Origin: Candidatus Uhrbacteria bacterium
GTDB lineage: Bacteria; Patescibacteriota; Patescibacteriia; 2-12-FULL-60-25
Assembly (NCBI GenBank): GCA_003576745.1
Contig: QEVR01000001.1
Span: forward strand, 310,001 to 374,000
DNA length: 64,000 nucleotides
Direction of reading: 5' to 3'
In this document: positions 35,738 through 43,254 of the stretch, piece by piece
Layout: every line of letters starts with the position of its first letter
Position numbering within the stretch: position 1 is the first letter of the stretch
Notes under the pieces: model-generated
What the model was told of the DNA's origin: nothing
What the model saw: the letters and a program-made list of their open reading frames with translations, nothing else
Databases searched by the model: none
Translations under genes and position numbers: made by a program

Positions 35738-35767
35738 TCTTGAGCCTTTCCACGCCATCCTGTACGC
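35738..35767 (+). promoter_or_regulatory. Candidate promoter for gatC-gatA
   Basis: TTGAGC (35738-35743), 18 bases, TACGCT (35762-35767), 11 bases before the gatC ATG. A modest match to sigma-70 boxes that lies just past the mosaic repeat. Confidence 0.4.
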
Positions 35768-35778
35768 TGGCGTCTATT

Positions 35779-36084
35779 ATGGGAATGACGCGAGACGACA
35801 TTGCCTCCATCGCGCATCTGGCGCGAATCGGTCTTTCGGACGAAGAACTCGAACGGGCGGAAAAGGATTTAGAGGGCATTCTTCGATATGTTGATCGACT
35901 GCAGAAGGTCGAAACATCGGGCGTACCGGAAGCGTCCGCATCGGTGGCGAAGGCCGGGACGTTCCGCGCTGATGAAGCGCATACTTGTTCCGAAGCCGAG
36001 CGCGATCTTATTTTGAAAAATTTTCCGGCTCGAGACGGCGATTTGCTCAAGGCGCCGGCTGTTTTCGAGCGACCGAAACGCTAA
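35779..36084 (+). CDS. gatC: Asp/Glu-tRNA amidotransferase subunit C
   Basis: A 101-residue subunit that wraps around GatA and stabilises the GatCAB complex, which converts Glu-tRNA(Gln) or Asp-tRNA(Asn) to the amide. The pattern MTRDDIASIAHLARIGLSDEELE and LEGILRYVDRLQKVETSGV is characteristic. The ATG at 35779 or the one at 35785 gives the standard N-terminus. It ends one base before gatA. GatB is not in this window. Confidence 0.95.
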   Translation: MGMTRDDIASIAHLARIGLSDEELERAEKDLEGILRYVDRLQKVETSGVPEASASVAKAGTFRADEAHTCSEAERDLILKNFPARDGDLLKAPAVFERPKR

Positions 36085-36085
36085 T

Positions 36086-37522
36086 ATGTTGGATGAGATT
36101 CGCACGCTCGGGATTGCAGGCGCATCCGAACTCCTCAAAAACGGCGAGCTTTCATCGCGCGAACTTACGGATGCATATTTAAAGGAAATCGACAGCCGCA
36201 ATCCCGCGCTGAATGCGTTTCTTGATGTCTGGCACGATGATGCGCGCCGGCAGGCGAACGATGCGGATGAGCGCAGGACGCGCGGCGAATCGCTCGGCGT
36301 ATTGGACGGCATTCCCATTGCGATTAAGGACAATATGCTGGTGCAGGGAAAGCGCTGTACGGCCGGCTCGAAAATTCTGGAAAACTATATCGCCGTGAAT
36401 CATGCCACGGTCATTAAAAAATTGAATGGGACGGGCGCGGTTTATCTGGGCAAAACAAATATGGATGAGTTTGCCATGGGTTCGTCCACGGAAAACTCCG
36501 CCTTCGGTTCGGTTCGGCACCCCCGGGATCCCGATCGCGTCCCCGGCGGATCTTCCGGCGGCAGCGCCGTAGCGGTTGCCGCAGATCTCTGCGCCGCGGC
36601 GCTTGGATCCGATACGGGTGGTTCCATACGCCAGCCCGCGGCATTTTGCGGCATTGTCGGGTTCAAGCCCACGTATGGGCGCATCTCGCGTTCCGGCCTG
36701 ATCGCCATGGCCTCAAGTTTTGATCAAATCGGGCCCATGACGAAATCCGTCGAGGATGCCGCAACGCTGTTTTCCGTAATGTACGGAAAGGATTCGCTTG
36801 ATCAGACAACGGCAGATGCGGAGCCGTTTGTTCCCGCATGGCGGTCCGGGTTAAAAGGGGTGAAGGTCGGATTACCAGTGCAGGCCTGGGGCGAGGGCAT
36901 CGACAAAGATGTTCGAAGCTCCGTTGAATCGGCGGTGAAGACGCTTTCCGATCTTGGAGCGGATATCGTGGATGTGGATTTGCCGTATTCCAACGAAGCG
37001 CTGGCGGTTTATTATATTGTCATGCCGTGCGAAGTCTCCGCGAATTTATCGCGTTTCGACGGCATCCGATACGGCCGTCGCGAGCCGGCGCCAACGCTGT
37101 TGGAAACATATTTGCATTCACGCGGCGAGGGGATAGGGCCGGAACCGCGGCGTCGCATCCTTCTCGGCACATACGCCCTATCCCACGGGTACTATGATGC
37201 TTATTACCGAAAAGCCAAAAAGGTTCAGACCCTCATCCAGAATGCGTACGCCTCCGCCTTGGAGCGCGTGGATGTGCTCGTAACGCCTACGGCCCCGACA
37301 AAAGCATTCCGCATCGGCGAGAAAGTTAATGATCCTTTGTCTATGTATCTGGAAGATCTTTTTACCGTCGGGGCGAATGTCGCCGGTCTTCCCGCCATTT
37401 CCGTTCCTTGCGGCGCCTCCGAGGGACTGCCTGTCGGTATGCATCTTGTCGGACGCGCCTTTGACGAAGCATCTCTTTTGGCTGTTGCCAGGGCGTATGA
37501 GGAGGCGAGGGGTAATGGGTAG
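36086..37522 (+). CDS. gatA: Asp/Glu-tRNA amidotransferase subunit A
   Basis: A 478-residue amidase-signature enzyme that releases ammonia from glutamine for the transamidation. The Ser-cisSer-Lys triad is seen in AIKDNM (Lys), GGSSGGSAVAVAA and SDTGGSIRQPAAFCG (catalytic Ser). Length is typical. Its C-terminal tail (EARGNG) reads into the mosaic. Co-transcribed with gatC. The presence of GatA and GatC implies that Gln-tRNA or Asn-tRNA is made indirectly. Confidence 0.96.
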   Translation: MLDEIRTLGIAGASELLKNGELSSRELTDAYLKEIDSRNPALNAFLDVWHDDARRQANDADERRTRGESLGVLDGIPIAIKDNMLVQGKRCTAGSKILENYIAVNHATVIKKLNGTGAVYLGKTNMDEFAMGSSTENSAFGSVRHPRDPDRVPGGSSGGSAVAVAADLCAAALGSDTGGSIRQPAAFCGIVGFKPTYGRISRSGLIAMASSFDQIGPMTKSVEDAATLFSVMYGKDSLDQTTADAEPFVPAWRSGLKGVKVGLPVQAWGEGIDKDVRSSVESAVKTLSDLGADIVDVDLPYSNEALAVYYIVMPCEVSANLSRFDGIRYGRREPAPTLLETYLHSRGEGIGPEPRRRILLGTYALSHGYYDAYYRKAKKVQTLIQNAYASALERVDVLVTPTAPTKAFRIGEKVNDPLSMYLEDLFTVGANVAGLPAISVPCGASEGLPVGMHLVGRAFDEASLLAVARAYEEARGNG

Positions 37523-37765
37523 TGCGTGGGGCGTGAGACGTAGGATGCGGAACAGGGAGTAGGGAGTGGAGGGGTGGCCGTGAGCCATGAGCCTTGCGCC
37601 ATACGGTATGCGGGTTGCGGGATGCGAAAAGAGTACGTAGTTGCGTAGGGGGAGCATAATTCTCCCCGAACCCTTTGCCCTTTGCCCTTGGGTCAGTCGC
37701 TCCTAGGTTCGTAAGATCGTAGGTCCGTAGGCCATATGTTTCACCTGAACCCCGAACCTATCCTC
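37523..37765. repeat. Intergenic mosaic repeat
   Basis: GTGGGGCGTGAGACGTAGG, GGGAGTAGGGAGTGG, GCCATACGGTATGCGGG, GAGTACGTAGTTGCG, hairpin core at 37648-37667, GGTTCGTAAGATCGTAGG, CCGTAGGCC. No gene is seen. Confidence 0.88.
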
Positions 37766-37771
37766 TCTGCC

Positions 37772-37779
37772 TGCATACT
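37772..37779 (+). promoter_or_regulatory. Candidate -10 element for the Rx4H membrane protein
   Basis: TGCATACT, with the hexamer CATACT ending 9 bases before the ATG at 37789. It fits the near-leaderless arrangement seen elsewhere, but the TG is next to the hexamer instead of one base off. Confidence 0.4.
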
Positions 37780-37788
37780 TCCTGACAT

Positions 37789-38274
37789 ATGAACGATATC
37801 CCTCTCGATCTTGCGCTGGAAACGGCATCGCCGCGCGGCTTTTCTTATGACATCGTGCTGATGATATTTCTTGGAGCCGTTGTTCTTTTTTTGTTTGCCG
37901 CAATGATGATCGTCCTGCGTCGTCTTCTTACGCGGCCAAGCATGCATGGACTTACGCGCGAGCAAATCCGCGAGCGATGGGAAGAGATAGAGCGACTTCT
38001 GGGCGACGGCGGTCTTATGGGCGCGAAAATGGCTATCGTGGAGGCAGATAAGTTGCTTGATGGCGCATTGAAATCCCTCATGATTCCGGGGGAGACGTTG
38101 GGCGAACGGCTCAAATCGGCCGGCTACAAATATCCGGAGCTCAAACACGTGTGGTTCGCGCACAAACTTCGTAATCAGCTGGTTCATGAGCATTCCTTCG
38201 AGATCAGCCACGGACAGGCAAAGAAGGCCTTGCATGAATTTAAAAAAGCATTGAAGGTGTTGAATGTCTTATAG
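37789..38274 (+). CDS. Membrane protein with HEPN-like Rx4H motif
   Basis: A 161-residue protein of unknown family. A membrane segment (YDIVLMIFLGAVVLFLFAAMMIVL, about residues 20-43) is followed by a cytosolic, charged helical domain. The C-terminal part reads LRNQLVHEHSFEIS followed by a basic helix HGQAKKALHEFKKAL. Arg-x4-His is the conserved nuclease signature of HEPN domains, and the surrounding RNxLVHE pattern is close to HepT-type proteins. Fused to a membrane helix this is unusual. It might be an RNA-interacting regulator; the fold itself was not tested. It stands alone between two mosaic repeats. Confidence 0.65.
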   Translation: MNDIPLDLALETASPRGFSYDIVLMIFLGAVVLFLFAAMMIVLRRLLTRPSMHGLTREQIRERWEEIERLLGDGGLMGAKMAIVEADKLLDGALKSLMIPGETLGERLKSAGYKYPELKHVWFAHKLRNQLVHEHSFEISHGQAKKALHEFKKALKVLNVL

Positions 38275-38275
38275 T

Positions 38276-38505
38276 TGTATGCGAGGCAGGGAGGAGGGTT
38301 ATGGGCCATGCGGTGAGCGGGATGCGAAGAGTACGTAGTTGCGTAGGGGCACAATTCTCCCAGAACCCCGTAACCCTTCCTTTTGCCCTTTGCCCCATGC
38401 CCTTGGGTCCGTAAGATCGCAGGTCCGTAGGTTCGTAGTCTGTAAGCCATGCGCCCCGAAACCCGTAACCAGTAACCAATAACCCGTAACCTGTTTCCCT
38501 TCGCC
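38276..38505. repeat. Intergenic mosaic repeat
   Basis: GGGCCATGCGGTGAGCGG, GAGTACGTAGTTGCGTAGG, degenerate hairpin core at 38346-38362, GGTCCGTAAGATCGCAGG, GTAACCAGTAACCAATAACC. No gene is seen. Confidence 0.85.
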
Positions 38506-38508
38506 ATT

Positions 38509-39267
38509 ATGATCCCTTGGATTGAATCAAAAACATATTCTCTCGGACCGCTCACGCTGCAAACATGGGGAACCTTCGTGGCGGCAGGATTTCTTATCGG
38601 CGCATGGATTGCCGCGAAGAGGGCAAAGAAATTCGGCCTTGATCCCAAACATGTGTGGGACATGGCCTTCTGGGTTTTTTTCTCGGCCATGATCGGTTCG
38701 CGCATTTTTCATGTTCTTTTTTATGAACCTGCGTACTATCTCCAGCATCCTCTTGAAGCGATTGATCCGAGCAAGCCCGGTTTCGCGATCATGGGGGGAT
38801 TTCTCGGCGCCGCGCTCGCATTTACCCTAATCGTTCGGAAATGCAAGTTGGATTGGATGGCATATGCGGATACGCTGGTATGGGGATTGCCCTGGGGATG
38901 CGGCATCGGGCGCATTGGTTGTTTTCTCATCCATGATCACCCAGGGACCCTTACGAATTCGCCGCTCGGCGTTCAGTATCCCGACGGCAATACGCGCAAT
39001 GATCTCGGTCTGTATCTTTCCATTCTCGGATTTTCGATCGGCATACTGTTCCTTTTGCTGAATCGAAAACGATGGAGTCCGGGATTCTTTTTGGGAACGT
39101 ATATGGTCGTATACGGTATCGTCCGATTTTGGCTCGATGTTTATCGCATCGTGGACGTCCGTTATGTAGGTCTCACGCCGACACAGTGGTTTTTATTCGT
39201 CTTTGTCGCTATCGGCATTTTGATTCTCCATAAAACGCAGAAGAAAGGAATGCGGGGCAGGGAGTAG
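38509..39267 (+). CDS. lgt: Prolipoprotein diacylglyceryl transferase
   Basis: A 252-residue polytopic enzyme that adds diacylglycerol to the lipobox cysteine of prolipoproteins. The Lgt signature is seen as WGCGIGRIGCFLIHDHPG (the usual GRxGNFxNxExxG is altered, with Cys for Asn and His-Asp-His in the acid region). Around seven membrane segments, including an N-terminal His-free start typical of short Lgt. Client lipoproteins in the window start at 2702, 33288 (minus strand) and 48905. The tail KGMRGRE reads into the mosaic. Confidence 0.93.
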   Translation: MIPWIESKTYSLGPLTLQTWGTFVAAGFLIGAWIAAKRAKKFGLDPKHVWDMAFWVFFSAMIGSRIFHVLFYEPAYYLQHPLEAIDPSKPGFAIMGGFLGAALAFTLIVRKCKLDWMAYADTLVWGLPWGCGIGRIGCFLIHDHPGTLTNSPLGVQYPDGNTRNDLGLYLSILGFSIGILFLLLNRKRWSPGFFLGTYMVVYGIVRFWLDVYRIVDVRYVGLTPTQWFLFVFVAIGILILHKTQKKGMRGRE

Positions 39268-39420
39268 GGAGTAGTGAGAAGGAAGTAGGGGGAGAGTACG
39301 TAGTTGCGTAGGACGTGGTTGCGTAGGGGGACCATAATCTCCCCTTAGCCCTTAGGCCTGTAAGCCATATGCCATTTACCCGTCATCCGTTCCCTTAGCC
39401 CTTTGCTCTTTATCCTGTGC
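39262..39420. repeat. Intergenic mosaic repeat
   Basis: GGGAGTAGGGAGTAGTG, GAGTACGTAGTTGCGTAGG, hairpin core at 39326-39344, CCCTTAGCCC, GCCTGTAAGCCATATGCC. No gene is seen. Confidence 0.83.
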
Positions 39421-39448
39421 CATATTGCCAATACCCTGAAGGTTCTCG

Positions 39449-39457
39449 TGATATACT
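39449..39457 (+). promoter_or_regulatory. Extended -10 promoter, leaderless arrangement
   Basis: TGATATACT with 6 bases to the ATG at 39464. Transcription is expected to start on or next to the start codon. Confidence 0.7.
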
Positions 39458-39463
39458 CACGGT

Positions 39464-40384
39464 ATGTATGACGTTATTGTGATCGGCGGAGGGCCGGCTG
39501 GTCTTGCGGCTTCTATCTATTTTGCGCGCCAGAAATTCCATTTCGCCCTTTTCGCCGGCATGCTCGGCGGGCAAACGCTTTTGTCCTCCGAAATTGACAA
39601 CTATCTAGGTTTTCAACTCATCGACGGCGCATCGCTCGTAAAAAAATTTCGAGAGCACCTTATGGAATATGCCGAGGAGATCGAACTTCATGAAGGCGAG
39701 AATGTCGATCGCGTGGAAAAAGCGAACGCGCATTTCCGCGTGACAACCAAAAAAGGCTCATATGAGGCGCGGACCGTTTTGATCGCTACCGGCGAAGAGC
39801 ATCGCAAACTCAATGTTCCCGGAGAGAAGGAGTTTTACGGCAAAGGCGTAACGTATTGCGCTACGTGCGATGCGCCGCTGTTTCGGGGAAAAGAGGTTGC
39901 CGTCGTCGGGGGCGGGAATAGTGCCATGGAGTCTGCGCTTCTGCTCACGAAATATGCCACGCGCGTACACATCATTAATTTGAACGCCTCGCTCATGGGG
40001 GATGCCGTCGTGATGAAACGGGTTCTCTCGAATTCGTTGATTACCGTCCATTCCGAAACCAAGACAACGAAAATTTTAGGGGATGCATTCGTCACCGGCT
40101 TGGAATATGAAAAAAAAGGAATGCTTGATGTTTTGCAGGTACAGGGCGTTTTTATCGAAATCGGATTGATTCCCGTGTCGGGATTTATCGACATTGTTCG
40201 TAAGGACAAATGGGGCCAAATTGAAGTGGACGGCCGGAATCAGACGTCTGTGGAGGGGATATGGGCCGCCGGCGACGTCACGAATGTAACGGAAAAGCAG
40301 ATCGCCGTTGCCGTTGGAGAGGGGAGCAAGGCTTCGTTGGAAATCATCAAGTGGCTCCAACAGCACGAAGAGATCCCCGCGTGA
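39464..40384 (+). CDS. Thioredoxin reductase
   Basis: A 306-residue NADPH-dependent flavoenzyme. FAD motif VIGGGPAGLAASIYFARQ at the start, the redox pair CATCDAP (about residue 133), the NADPH motif VVGGGNSAMESALLLT and the C-terminal GIWAAGDVTNV all fit TrxB. Length is normal. It would reduce thioredoxins or the DsbA-like proteins' partners. The next gene, a membrane-anchored thioredoxin-fold protein, follows after 52 bases and may share the transcript. Confidence 0.95.
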   Translation: MYDVIVIGGGPAGLAASIYFARQKFHFALFAGMLGGQTLLSSEIDNYLGFQLIDGASLVKKFREHLMEYAEEIELHEGENVDRVEKANAHFRVTTKKGSYEARTVLIATGEEHRKLNVPGEKEFYGKGVTYCATCDAPLFRGKEVAVVGGGNSAMESALLLTKYATRVHIINLNASLMGDAVVMKRVLSNSLITVHSETKTTKILGDAFVTGLEYEKKGMLDVLQVQGVFIEIGLIPVSGFIDIVRKDKWGQIEVDGRNQTSVEGIWAAGDVTNVTEKQIAVAVGEGSKASLEIIKWLQQHEEIPA

Positions 40385-40436
40385 CCGTTTGCGTCATATC
40401 CTTCTATGCGTCATACTGACGCGGAAATTTACATCT

Positions 40437-41138
40437 ATGCAAACAACAGATCCTCGCAAACCTCTCATTATCGGGATTATCGCCATGGGCATTCTGGTCT
40501 TTGCTGGAATCGTCTGGGCCGTGGCCTTTGCGCCAACGGAACGGAGTGCAGGCGCTCCGGAAGCCAATCTCGCATTTGATGACTCGAATGATCCTGCGTA
40601 CGGGCCCGATAATGCGAAGATCGTGGTCCGCATGTTCGAAGATTTCCAATGCCCCGCCTGCCGGGCGGCAAAAGCCGGCGTGGATTATGCAAAAAAGAAA
40701 TTCGGCGATCGTGTAAAATTCGTCTGGGTTGATTTTCCGCTCCAATCCGTGCACCTCAATGCGCGTATCGCCGCGAATGCCGCACGATGCGGGGAAGAGC
40801 AGGGTTTGTTCTGGGAATATCATGACATCCTCTTTGATTTTCAACCGAATTGGGCGGAATCGAAAAATCCCACGGCGGAATTTACGGACCTTGCGCGTAA
40901 GACGGGTTTGAATGAAGGTGCGTTCACGGCATGTTTGAATGCGAGAACGTACGATGACAAGATTGTAAAGGACATGGAGGAGGGGAGGGCAAACAATGTT
41001 CAGGCGACCCCGACATTTTTTATCAATAAAACGCGCGTATCAGGCGCGCTCTCGGCTGCGGACTGGGACAAATACCTTTTGCCTTTGCTGAATATGGCAT
41101 CGGCGTCGCAGGAAGCGGGAGAATCCTCCGAACAATAA
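40437..41138 (+). CDS. Membrane-anchored DsbA-like thioredoxin-fold protein
   Basis: A 233-residue protein. A membrane anchor (PLIIGIIAMGILVFAGIVWAVAF, about residues 9-31) is followed by an exported domain with the redox motif FQCPACR (CPAC) and the cis-Pro loop ATPTFFINK. The DsbA_4-type helical insertion lies between. It probably oxidises or isomerises disulfides of exported proteins, such as the Cys-rich pilins. The ATG at 40437 is right before the anchor. Confidence 0.9.
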   Translation: MQTTDPRKPLIIGIIAMGILVFAGIVWAVAFAPTERSAGAPEANLAFDDSNDPAYGPDNAKIVVRMFEDFQCPACRAAKAGVDYAKKKFGDRVKFVWVDFPLQSVHLNARIAANAARCGEEQGLFWEYHDILFDFQPNWAESKNPTAEFTDLARKTGLNEGAFTACLNARTYDDKIVKDMEEGRANNVQATPTFFINKTRVSGALSAADWDKYLLPLLNMASASQEAGESSEQ

Positions 41139-41151
41139 TTCATCAGAGAGC

Positions 41152-41200
41152 AAAAAAACAGGCGCCCCCGCGCGTCATGCCGCAGGCGCCTGTGAGTTTT
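41152..41200. terminator. Bidirectional terminator
   Basis: CAGGCGCC (41159-41166) pairs with GGCGCCTG (41185-41192); A-run before and TTTTTATTT after. The minus-strand gene's stop codon at 41175 lies inside the loop, so the last codons of that gene double as the terminator. Confidence 0.85.
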
Positions 41201-41789
41201 TATTTGCGATGAGTTCCACTCTTCCGAGGAAGTCGTAGAACGAATTGACTCGCGTGATACCGTAGTACCCCGCGGGAAACCGTTCATTGTACTCGTGCGT
41301 CAGAAGAAAGACGTGCGGGACCACTCCCACGAGCGCGAGCGCCTGATCGGGAGTGTCTTCCAAGAACACTTCGATACCGAGCGCGTTGGCGACGGCTCCC
41401 TTGGTGTTCCCTTTGCCGACGCCGTGAGGCGTGCTGGAGAGCTTGATGTAACGCGTCGCGCACCAATCCTGCGCAACGATGAGTGCCCGCTGGTCGCTCG
41501 CCGTAATCACGTGTACGTCGTGGCCTTTTGCAATGAGGAGCTTCACGGTTTCGGTTGCGCCATTCACTTCCTCGATGTGACGGCCATATTCGACATCCTC
41601 GAACACCGGGTTCGTTATTCGGTCGTATTCCTCGTCCGTGAGGTACCCCGATCCGACGACGATATTGCGCCGGAAAAGCTCAGCCGGAATGAACCGGCCA
41701 AAGAGCCGCTTGGCCCTGTCTTGCTTCGCTTTGCTCGTGTATTGCATGACCCCGTGAAAATCGAGGCCAATGCGCAATTTCTTGGGCAT
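41175..41789 (-). CDS. HAD-superfamily phosphatase, 5'-nucleotidase-like
   Basis: A 204-residue HAD protein. Motif I is IGLDFHGVMQ (nucleophile Asp; the usual DxD second Asp is His), motif II in VHVITASDQ (Ser/Thr), the Lys around TPHGVGKGNTKG, and motif IV in VFLEDTPDQA. The fold is close to the NT5C-type deoxyribonucleotidase family. The His in place of the second acid could change it from phosphatase to something else. It has its own strong promoter upstream. Not in an operon. Confidence 0.82.
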   Translation of the reverse strand: MPKKLRIGLDFHGVMQYTSKAKQDRAKRLFGRFIPAELFRRNIVVGSGYLTDEEYDRITNPVFEDVEYGRHIEEVNGATETVKLLIAKGHDVHVITASDQRALIVAQDWCATRYIKLSSTPHGVGKGNTKGAVANALGIEVFLEDTPDQALALVGVVPHVFLLTHEYNERFPAGYYGITRVNSFYDFLGRVELIANKNSQAPAA

Positions 41790-41837
41790 GTGATCCTCGA
41801 TTCTTCATGAGTGGAGTTGTAAGGGGCGATTGCCGCG

Positions 41838-41866
41838 AGTATAGAAAAAAGGCCGGTTTTCGTCAA
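41838..41866 (-). promoter_or_regulatory. Strong sigma-70-type promoter
   Basis: On the minus strand: -35 TTGACG (41861-41866), 17-base spacer, -10 TATACT (41838-41843). About 48 bases precede the HAD start. One of the best matches in the window. Confidence 0.8.
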
Positions 41867-42028
41867 ATAAAAGCGACGTGTACGGGTTTTTTATATAATC
41901 CGCAAAGCGCAATAGTTCGACGAATATCCGGCATTCCCAGGCTTGAATTTCTTTCTATAGTATCCTATCCTTCCGCAACATTCGTTTCGGCGAATCATGT
42001 CTCATCAGGGTATACGCAATGGAATACT

Positions 42029-42116
42029 GGAGAGGTCGCATAGTGGTCTAGTGCACTTGCTTGGAAAGCAAGCATACCGCAAGGTATCGAGGGTTCGAAT
42101 CCCTCCCTCTCCGCCA
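42029..42116 (+). tRNA. tRNA-Ser (anticodon GGA)
   Basis: The acceptor stem GGAGAGG pairs with CCTCTCC, discriminator G, encoded CCA at 42114-42116. Anticodon stem CTTGC/GCAAG encloses loop TTGGAAA, giving anticodon GGA for UCC/UCU codons. A long variable arm (CATACCGCAAGGTATCG) confirms a class II serine tRNA, and GGTTCGAATCC is the T arm. Confidence 0.97.
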
Positions 42117-42154
42117 CATAAAAACATCTCGGCGCGCAGGGATGTTTTTATGTG
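42115..42154. terminator. Terminator after tRNA-Ser
   Basis: A 14-bp perfect inverted repeat CACATAAAAACATC with GATGTTTTTATGTG around a 12-base GC-rich loop. Because the left arm begins at the tRNA CCA, it ends the transcript right at the tRNA 3' end. It can also serve the minus-strand gene beyond. Confidence 0.88.
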
Positions 42155-42234
42155 TGCTATGCAGATCACAGACCGATGCCTTTGAGCGATCTTTGTGACA
42201 ACGAATACGTTATTGGAGCGGAATACCTGCGGTA

Positions 42235-43020
42235 TCAGCTGGATGCCCCGGCGGCTTCCACGATTTGCTTGAAGTTCGCGAACGGAATGGCTCCTTCGAT
42301 CAGCTGGCCGTTCACAAACGTTCCGGGCGTGCCTGCAATGCCGGCATTCGCACCGTCATTTTGGTGGGTGGCAACGACAGAGGCTTTTTCTCCCGAATCA
42401 AGACAATTGTTGAATGCATTCGTGTCCAGCTGCAGGGTTCCTGCGATTTTCTTCCATGCGTTCACGGACATGGTGCCGTCGGCATTTGCCTGGAAAATGG
42501 CATCATGCATTTCCCAGAATTTTTCTTGATCTGCCGCGCACTCGGAGGCTTCCGCGGCTTTTTGCGCTTCGGGATGAAGCCCCGTGAGCGGGAAATGCCG
42601 GTATACGACTCGAACATCGTTCGGATAGGCGGCGAGGAGTTGATTGAGCGTGTCCCCATGCTGAAGGCAGAACGGACACTCAAAGTCCGAGTATTCGATA
42701 AGAGTAACCTTTGCATTCTTGTTCCCGCGGATGTGGTCTGCATCCGTCACGTCTCCCGGAGGATAGGCCGGCTCATACGGATCATCCGCCGCGTCTGCTA
42801 TGGCGGTGGGCGAGGGGGCGGATGGGATGACTGCGGCAGAGGGAGCTTTTGCCGCAAGAAGATCTCCGGAGTTTCCGTTCAAAAATACGGACATAACGAA
42901 AAACAGAGCGAGCAGGGACATTCCGCCGATGCCCATGGTAAGCCCAAGAACGAACATTGTCTTCGAGGTTCCGGAAAGTCCGCCGACGCCCTCGTTTTTA
43001 TCATTGAGCAATACGTTCAT
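42235..43020 (-). CDS. DsbA-like thioredoxin-fold protein (membrane-anchored)
   Basis: A 261-residue protein. A short polar N-terminus, one membrane segment (MFVLGLTMGIGGMSLLALFFVMSVF), a Pro/Ala/Ser linker, then the DsbA_4 domain with redox motif FECPFC and cis-Pro loop GTPGTFVNG. A second CNNCL-type pair is not present, but single cysteines occur. It is related to the gene at 40437 in plan and probably in job (disulfide formation outside the cell). Start ATG at 43020. Confidence 0.92.
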   Translation of the reverse strand: MNVLLNDKNEGVGGLSGTSKTMFVLGLTMGIGGMSLLALFFVMSVFLNGNSGDLLAAKAPSAAVIPSAPSPTAIADAADDPYEPAYPPGDVTDADHIRGNKNAKVTLIEYSDFECPFCLQHGDTLNQLLAAYPNDVRVVYRHFPLTGLHPEAQKAAEASECAADQEKFWEMHDAIFQANADGTMSVNAWKKIAGTLQLDTNAFNNCLDSGEKASVVATHQNDGANAGIAGTPGTFVNGQLIEGAIPFANFKQIVEAAGASS

Positions 43021-43112
43021 AGCGTGTAAATAGGAATGAGATGCGACCAGTCTATGCGACTTTTATGAATGTATCCACTCAATCCGTCAAGATATTGTGA
43101 CTCGTTCGACAA

Positions 43113-43141
43113 TCGACATTCTTAGATATCCGCTCTATACT
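43113..43141 (+). promoter_or_regulatory. Sigma-70-type promoter upstream of uvrA
   Basis: TCGACA (43113-43118), 17 bases, TATACT (43136-43141). The start would be about 110 bases before the uvrA ATG, with a truncated terminator copy and mosaic in the leader. Confidence 0.65.
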
Positions 43142-43153
43142 CCCATAGTGCCT

Positions 43154-43187
43154 GCATTCCGCGGGGGCCTTTTGTTTACGAATGACG
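43154..43187 (+). repeat. Half of a terminator, inverted copy of 46135-46171
   Basis: About 33 bases here, including GCGGGGGCCTTTTGTTTACG, match the reverse complement of 46135-46171, where a full hairpin terminator is built. This copy lacks the left arm (GCCCCCG) and cannot form the hairpin. Confidence 0.7.
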
Positions 43188-43194
43188 GGATGCT

Positions 43195-43245
43195 GGAGGT
43201 TGCGTAGGAGGAGCATAATTCTCCCCGAACCCTTTGCCCTTAGTT
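43195..43245. repeat. Short mosaic repeat before uvrA
   Basis: GGTTGCGTAGG followed by the hairpin core at 43209-43226 and CCGAACCCTTTGCCCTTAG. One of the smallest copies; it ends 10 bases before the uvrA start. Confidence 0.8.
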
Positions 43246-43254
43246 CAGATATTC

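Noticed and set aside
42155-42235. Second small gene between tRNA-Ser and the DsbA-like gene
   Set aside because: The 80-base gap has an extended -10-like word (TGTGCTATGCAG) but no reading frame with a start and any family likeness, and it faces the 3' end of the DsbA-like gene.
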